Source: CSP1-5 sp964348275 (GTDB taxonomy: Bacteria; Methylomirabilota; Methylomirabilia; Methylomirabilales; CSP1-5). From it: a DNA stretch of 9,258 bases. Every line of letters starts with the position of its first letter. Within the stretch, counting starts at the first letter, position 1. A model generated the notes under the pieces. The model saw only the letters and a program-made list of their open reading frames with translations, was not told the DNA's origin and ran no database searches. Below are positions 4,748-9,258 of this stretch, one piece after another. The stretch spans positions 1-9,258 of the forward strand of contig CAYGBT010000080.1 in NCBI GenBank assembly GCA_964348275.1. Reading direction: 5' to 3'. The position numbers and the translations under genes are program-made.

Positions 4748-6520
4748 CTATCGCCGGTCAAACTGCCGATCGAGCTCAGCCGCGGTCAGCCGAATCATCG
4801 TGGGACGCCCGTGCGGGCAGGTAAAGGGTGAGGAGCAGGCCAGGAGGGAACGCACCAATGCCTCCATCGCTTCAAAGGCCAACGTCTCTCCTGCTTTAAT
4901 ACTTTTCATCTTGCAGGCTACACGAGCCGCAATCTCCGCCCGACGATTTTCGGCGAGGCTTCCCAGATCATGATCCTGTTTGCGGTCGACAAACTCTCGC
5001 AGCAGCGGGATAACCTCTCCTGAATGGAAGTAGGCCGGCATCGACCGAACCTGATAGCTGTTGCCGCCGAACGGGGCAAAGGCAAAGCCGATGGCCTCTA
5101 AAGCCTCACCGTACTCTTCCAGGATTGCCCGCTCATGCGGAAGCAGCTCCAGGAGAGGCGGGGTGAGGAACAGCTGAACATCGGGACTCCCCGCCTCAAA
5201 GGAGGCAAGCACCTGCTCAAACATCACGCGCTCATGCGCGGCATGCTGATCGATGATCCACACCCCCCCCTCGACCTCAACGATGAGATAGGTCCCGCGG
5301 AACTGCCCCAGGAGGCGAAAAGGAGCGGGGGGGACAAAAGTCGGTGTCCTCCTCGATGGGGTTTCGTCGCCGCCGTCACTGGGCCAGGAAGCAGAGGATG
5401 CAATCCGCGGAGGGACGGAAGAAGCAGGCGTATACCTCTGTGGCGTTTCCCGCACCAGCGGGCCTCCAGCGTGGTAGGGAGCTTCCAGAGGGAATGACCG
5501 AGCGGTGGAGAGATCGAGTTCTTTAAAGATATCAGCTTTTCGCAAGCTCTCGCTGATCACATCTGCAAGCGTGACCAGCAGTGCTCGCTCATTGTGAAAC
5601 CGCACTTCCCGTTTCGTGGGGTGAACATTCACGTCCACGTGACGCGGAGGCATTTGGAGAAACAGCACCGCCACCGGGAACCGACCCTGGGGGAGGAGGC
5701 CCTGATAGGCCTGCCTGAGGCTGAGGCTCAGGGAGGAGTTTTTCACGGAACGGGAGTTGACAAAGAAGAGCTGGCCCGAGCGGTTGGCTTTTGCCAGCGC
5801 GGGCGTCCCCACATATCCTGTGACCGTCAGGGGGTCTGAGATATGTTCCACCGCCACAAGACCCCGACAGAATTCTTCCGGAAACAAGGCAGCGATGCGT
5901 TCTTTGGTATGGGCCGCCGCCATCAGATCAAAGATCATACGGTCATCGTGGAGCAATCGGAATCGCACCCGGGGATGGGCGAGGGCCGTGGCGACCAGCG
6001 TACGGTGAATATGGCCAAACTCGGTGGCGTCGGCGTGCAGAAACTTGCGTCGCGCCGGGATGTTGAAGAACAGGTTCTTGACGACCACGGTGGTCCCGGG
6101 GGGAGTGGCACCGACCCCAATGGTGGGTTTTTTCCCACCGTCCACGGTGATCCGAACCCCTTCACTTTGCGAGGGCTCACGCGTCGTTAGGGTGAACTGG
6201 GAAACCGCGGCAATACTGGGGAGCGCCTCTCCGCGAAAGCCCAGGGTGGTAATGGCCTGGATATCTTCTGCGCGTGTGATTTTGCTTGTGGCGTGTCGCT
6301 CGAGGCACAGTGCAGCGTCTTCCCGGTCCATTCCGCAGCCATCGTCTCCCACCTGGATGAACGTCTTCCCTCCTCTGTGAACGCGTACCTCGATGGTCTC
6401 AGCCCCGGCGTCCAGGCTATTCTCGACGAGTTCCTTCACCACGGCCGCGGGCCGCTCGACCACCTCCCCGGCAGCGATTTTGTTGGCCACCAGATCATCA
6501 AGAATCTGTATCGTGCCCAT
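4748..6520 (-). CDS. mutL: DNA mismatch repair protein MutL with endonuclease domain
   Basis: MutL (590 residues, usual length) links mismatch detection by MutS to strand incision. The N-terminal GHKL ATPase shows motif I (ELVENSLDAGA, with E30, N34 and D37), motif II (DDGCGM at 59-64) and motif III (GFRGEAL at 94-100). A variable linker (about 335-400) leads to the C-terminal dimerisation and nuclease domain. It has the metal-binding DQHAAHERVMFE motif (424-435), ACKMKSIKAG (535-544) and CPHGRP (568-573), so it is predicted to nick DNA itself, as in bacteria lacking MutH and Dam-directed repair. QVRSMP (490-495) sits where the sliding-clamp contact occurs in other MutLs. The ATG at 6520 is preceded by GAGGAG inside the end of mutS; the 23-base overlap indicates translational coupling. 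ACKMKSIK seems one residue longer than the usual CxxAxK-type motif. Confidence 0.97.
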   Translation of the reverse strand: MGTIQILDDLVANKIAAGEVVERPAAVVKELVENSLDAGAETIEVRVHRGGKTFIQVGDDGCGMDREDAALCLERHATSKITRAEDIQAITTLGFRGEALPSIAAVSQFTLTTREPSQSEGVRITVDGGKKPTIGVGATPPGTTVVVKNLFFNIPARRKFLHADATEFGHIHRTLVATALAHPRVRFRLLHDDRMIFDLMAAAHTKERIAALFPEEFCRGLVAVEHISDPLTVTGYVGTPALAKANRSGQLFFVNSRSVKNSSLSLSLRQAYQGLLPQGRFPVAVLFLQMPPRHVDVNVHPTKREVRFHNERALLVTLADVISESLRKADIFKELDLSTARSFPLEAPYHAGGPLVRETPQRYTPASSVPPRIASSASWPSDGGDETPSRRTPTFVPPAPFRLLGQFRGTYLIVEVEGGVWIIDQHAAHERVMFEQVLASFEAGSPDVQLFLTPPLLELLPHERAILEEYGEALEAIGFAFAPFGGNSYQVRSMPAYFHSGEVIPLLREFVDRKQDHDLGSLAENRRAEIAARVACKMKSIKAGETLAFEAMEALVRSLLACSSPFTCPHGRPTMIRLTAAELDRQFDRR

Positions 6521-9053
6521 CGGTCTCCTCGTGCTTGCAGGGGGAAAAGAACGTCAACTGTCCGGTCCGAAGCCGTGAAGGAGCGGAAGGGCGGAGGAAG
6601 GGCCGAGGGCTGGGGGACCGCCCCTTCTGGGATACTTCAAGCGTGTCAAGAATCTCCTCGGCGCGTCCCACAACTTCGGGCGGCAGCCCCGCGAGCTTTG
6701 CCACATGTATCCCGTAACTTTTGTCCGTCGCCCCGGGCATGATCTTATGGAGAAAGATCACCTCTCCCTTTCCCTCACGCACGGCAATCGTGAGGTTCTC
6801 GATGCCCGCAATCCGCTCCCCGAGATCCGTCAGCTCGTGGTAATGGGTGGCGAATAAGGTCCGTGGCCGAGGCCCGTCCGGATCGGCGAGATATTCGGCC
6901 ACCGCCCGGGCAATGCTCACCCCATCAAGGGTGGAGGTGCCGCGGCCAACCTCGTCTAACAGGACCAGGCTACGGGGAGTCGCGTGGTGGAGGATGTTGG
7001 CGACCTCCAGCATCTCCACCATAAATGTGCTTTCTCCCCTGGCGAGGTTGTCCGATGCACCGATCCGGGTAAACAAACGGTCCACGAGCCCGATCCGAGC
7101 GCTGGTCGCCGGCACAAACGAGCCGATCTGTGCCATGATAACAATGAGGGCGTTCTGACGAAGGTAACAGGATTTCCCGGCCATGTTCGGGCCCGTGATC
7201 AGCAGGAACTGGTGCCGATGGGTGTCCATGAGGCAGTCGTTCTCAACGAATCTCCCCATGCCCAGCACCTGCTCCACCACCGGGTGCCGACCGTTTTGAA
7301 TGTGAATCGTCGTCCCCTCGTCGATCTCCGGCCGCGTGTATTTGCCCCGGATCGCCACCAGGGCGAGGGTACTCAGCACGTCGAGGTGTGCGATGGCTTC
7401 CGCTGTATCCCGAATGGAGTCGATGTGCTGCACGACGCGCTCACACACTTCCTCGAACAGGGTCTGCTCGAGCGCACGGGCCTGCTCCTCGGCATTGAGA
7501 ATCTTGTCCTCGTATTCCTTCAGTTCGGGCGTGATAAAACGCTCGGCATTCGCCAAAGTCTGCTTCCGAGTATAATCGGGCGGCACATGGTTCAGATTGG
7601 CACTGGAGATTTCAATGTAGTAGCCAAATACCCTGTTGTAGCCTACTTTGAGCGACTTGATTCCGGTCCGCTGGATTTCCCGGGCCTGGAGGCCCGCGAC
7701 GAGATGCTTGGCATTGCGAGACGTGGCCCGCAATTCGTCGAGCGGCGCGTGAAACCCTTCCCGGATGACGCCGCCGTCACGCAGATGTGTCGGCGGATTT
7801 TCAACCAAGGCCGCGGCGAGAAGCTGGCGGACGGCTGCCAGATCGTGAATGCGCGCTTCTTGCGCACGGACGAGCGGGTCGGAGTAATCCTGGAGATGGG
7901 ACTTCAGTAATGGGGATTGGTCCAGAGAGGAACGGAGCGCGATCATGTCCCGCGGAGTGGCAACCTCGTAGCTTATGCGACTGACCAGCCGCTCAAGATC
8001 TCGGACGGGGTGCAGGAGTTGCCGAAGCGTGTGCAGTCCTGCTCCTGCTGGCTCGGCAACCCATGTGGCCACAGCATCCAACCGTTTCCGGATGTCGATC
8101 GGGGAAAGCAGCGGCCGTTTAAGCCACTGCCGCAGGAGTCGGCCACCCATCGGGGTCACCGTTTCGTCGAGCACAGCCAGCACGGTCGGACCGTCTTTGT
8201 CTCCCCCGCCGGCAGCAGTTAATTCCAGGCACCGCTCTGAAGTGGGGTCGATGAGGAGAAAGTCGTGAGGCACATGAGGTTTGGGGAGGCGGACAAAGGC
8301 TTCGGACCCCGGAAGATGCTCCTTGAGGTACCGGAGGACCATGCCGACGGCTGCGATGCCTGCGGTATGCGCATCGAGTCCCAGGCCTTTGAGCGATCCC
8401 AGCTTATACGTCGCAAGGACCCTCTCTCGATTCTCACCCACTTCACACTGCCAATCCTCGTAGGTGGTCAGCGACAGGGTACGCCTTTCCTCAATAAGGG
8501 GCTGTAAGCTGCCCTCGTCGTAGACGCCCTGTGCCATGATGAGCTCGGTGGGATTCAGACGCGCGAGCTCAGCACGCAGCTCCTCCGTATGAGAGGACTC
8601 TGAAACGGTGAACTCACCGGTCGTGGGTTCCAGACACGCCAAGCCCCATAGCTTCGGAAGGCGAGCAACGGCGGCCAGGTACCGGGAATCTTTCCCATCA
8701 GATGACTCATCCTCGACGAAGGTCGAGGGCGTGATGATGCGAGTCACCTCCCGGCGTACCAAGCCTTTCGCTTTTTTGGGATCTTCGACCTGCTCGCAGA
8801 TGGCGACCTTCTTCCCGGACCGAACGAGGCGCTGCACGTACCCTTGGACCGCGTGGAACGGGAGGCCACACATGGGGACCTTTCCCTGGCCCCCCTCTCG
8901 AGCAGTCAAGACGAGATCTAACAAAGCGGAGGTAGTGACGGCGTCGTCAAAGAAGAGCTCGTAAAAGTCCCCCAGGCGAAAGAGCAAAAGACAGTCCTTC
9001 GGCAGGGAGCTCTTGATGGCGAGGTATTGCCGCATGAAGGGTGTGTACGCCAT
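6498..9053 (-). CDS. mutS: DNA mismatch repair protein MutS
   Basis: MutS (851 residues, usual length) recognises mismatches and small loops and recruits MutL. It has the mismatch-binding F-x-E motif at F30-Y31-E32 in RLGDFYELF, which marks it as the repair-type MutS1. The connector, lever and clamp domains fill about 125-570. The ABC-type ATPase follows, with Walker A GPNMAGKS (621-628), the signature STFMVEM (675-681), Walker B LVLLDE (696-701) and the THYHEL switch (736-741). After a Pro/Ser/Arg-rich linker, the tail has QLTFF (832-836), a typical sliding-clamp-binding motif. The ATG at 9053 starts exactly where the family begins, although the site before it is weak. The stop (TGA, 6498-6500) lies inside mutL. 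It is probably the first gene of a mutS-mutL operon driven by the promoter near 9127-9155. Confidence 0.98.
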   Translation of the reverse strand: MAYTPFMRQYLAIKSSLPKDCLLLFRLGDFYELFFDDAVTTSALLDLVLTAREGGQGKVPMCGLPFHAVQGYVQRLVRSGKKVAICEQVEDPKKAKGLVRREVTRIITPSTFVEDESSDGKDSRYLAAVARLPKLWGLACLEPTTGEFTVSESSHTEELRAELARLNPTELIMAQGVYDEGSLQPLIEERRTLSLTTYEDWQCEVGENRERVLATYKLGSLKGLGLDAHTAGIAAVGMVLRYLKEHLPGSEAFVRLPKPHVPHDFLLIDPTSERCLELTAAGGGDKDGPTVLAVLDETVTPMGGRLLRQWLKRPLLSPIDIRKRLDAVATWVAEPAGAGLHTLRQLLHPVRDLERLVSRISYEVATPRDMIALRSSLDQSPLLKSHLQDYSDPLVRAQEARIHDLAAVRQLLAAALVENPPTHLRDGGVIREGFHAPLDELRATSRNAKHLVAGLQAREIQRTGIKSLKVGYNRVFGYYIEISSANLNHVPPDYTRKQTLANAERFITPELKEYEDKILNAEEQARALEQTLFEEVCERVVQHIDSIRDTAEAIAHLDVLSTLALVAIRGKYTRPEIDEGTTIHIQNGRHPVVEQVLGMGRFVENDCLMDTHRHQFLLITGPNMAGKSCYLRQNALIVIMAQIGSFVPATSARIGLVDRLFTRIGASDNLARGESTFMVEMLEVANILHHATPRSLVLLDEVGRGTSTLDGVSIARAVAEYLADPDGPRPRTLFATHYHELTDLGERIAGIENLTIAVREGKGEVIFLHKIMPGATDKSYGIHVAKLAGLPPEVVGRAEEILDTLEVSQKGRSPSPRPFLRPSAPSRLRTGQLTFFSPCKHEETDGHDTDS

Positions 9054-9126
9054 AGTGCACCCGGTACCGCCTGTCAGGGGGGCCAGTTTCTCCGAATTCC
9101 CTTCGGACCGGTTCCTTCCCCTACTT

Positions 9127-9155
9127 ATAGTATGGATTTATCCCTGTGTCTACAA
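9127..9155 (-). promoter_or_regulatory. Candidate promoter of the mutS-mutL operon
   Basis: On the minus strand, TTGTAG (complement of 9150-9155) and TACTAT (complement of 9127-9132) are separated by 17 bases, each matching 4 of 6 consensus positions. The A/T-rich stretch stands out in the otherwise GC-rich DNA ahead of mutS. The leader to the mutS ATG would be about 67 bases. Confidence 0.45.
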
Positions 9156-9258
9156 GATATAGTAGTTCGAAGACCAACATCCGGGGTGATAGCAATGCGA
9201 CTACTGAATAGGAGGGACACTGGAATTCAGGCCCTCCGAGGGTAGGGGGTTCAGCGTT

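Noticed and set aside
6984..7910. Plus-strand open frame of 308 codons opposite mutS
   Set aside because: The minus-strand frame encodes an intact MutS ATPase and clamp; the plus frame is a GC-rich shadow.

Overview
All eight coding regions I can support lie on the minus strand, so the window reads right to left. It looks like a fairly GC-rich (upper 50s % by eye) Gram-negative-type bacterial chromosome. The mismatch repair proteins are of the endonuclease-MutL, non-enterobacterial type. Together with the short DRR-motif protein and the Cys-containing PAS-LuxR protein, this loosely suggests a deep-branching group such as NC10/Methylomirabilota, Nitrospirota or Deltaproteobacteria-like lineages. 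That placement is inference and weak. No tRNA, rRNA, CRISPR array or insertion sequence was seen.

Right half (about 9155 down to 3304): a candidate promoter precedes mutS. The mutS 3' end overlaps the mutL start by 23 bases, with mutL's ribosome binding site inside mutS. Next on the same strand come a membrane-anchored alpha/beta hydrolase and a small four-helix membrane protein. The mutS-mutL pair is an ordinary methyl-independent mismatch repair module: a clamp-binding MutS and a MutL with an intact endonuclease motif. The last two genes may be co-transcribed with it but have no evident role in repair. Between 9156 and 9258 I see no gene.

Left half (about 3300 down to 1): a regulatory region with long untranslated stretches. 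Two LuxR-type regulators, a PAS-LuxR protein (1954-2616) and a NarL-type response regulator (710-1372), each sit behind the same arrangement. This is a TTGACA promoter, a 185-195 nt structured leader, an intrinsic terminator, and then the regulator gene. The two leader/terminator modules align without gaps over 84 positions at about 70% identity, and they share hairpins whose stems differ by paired changes. A third terminator with nearly the same 3' arm and T-tract lies at 40-81, overlapping the end of a small candidate gene. I read these as transcription-attenuation leaders of a class I do not recognise. This is the most interesting part of the window. A small DRR-motif protein (324-527) lies downstream of the response regulator.

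The gap 2957-3303 has no confident gene but contains short protein-like stretches in different frames, possibly a decayed gene, and a perfect 7+3+7 palindrome.
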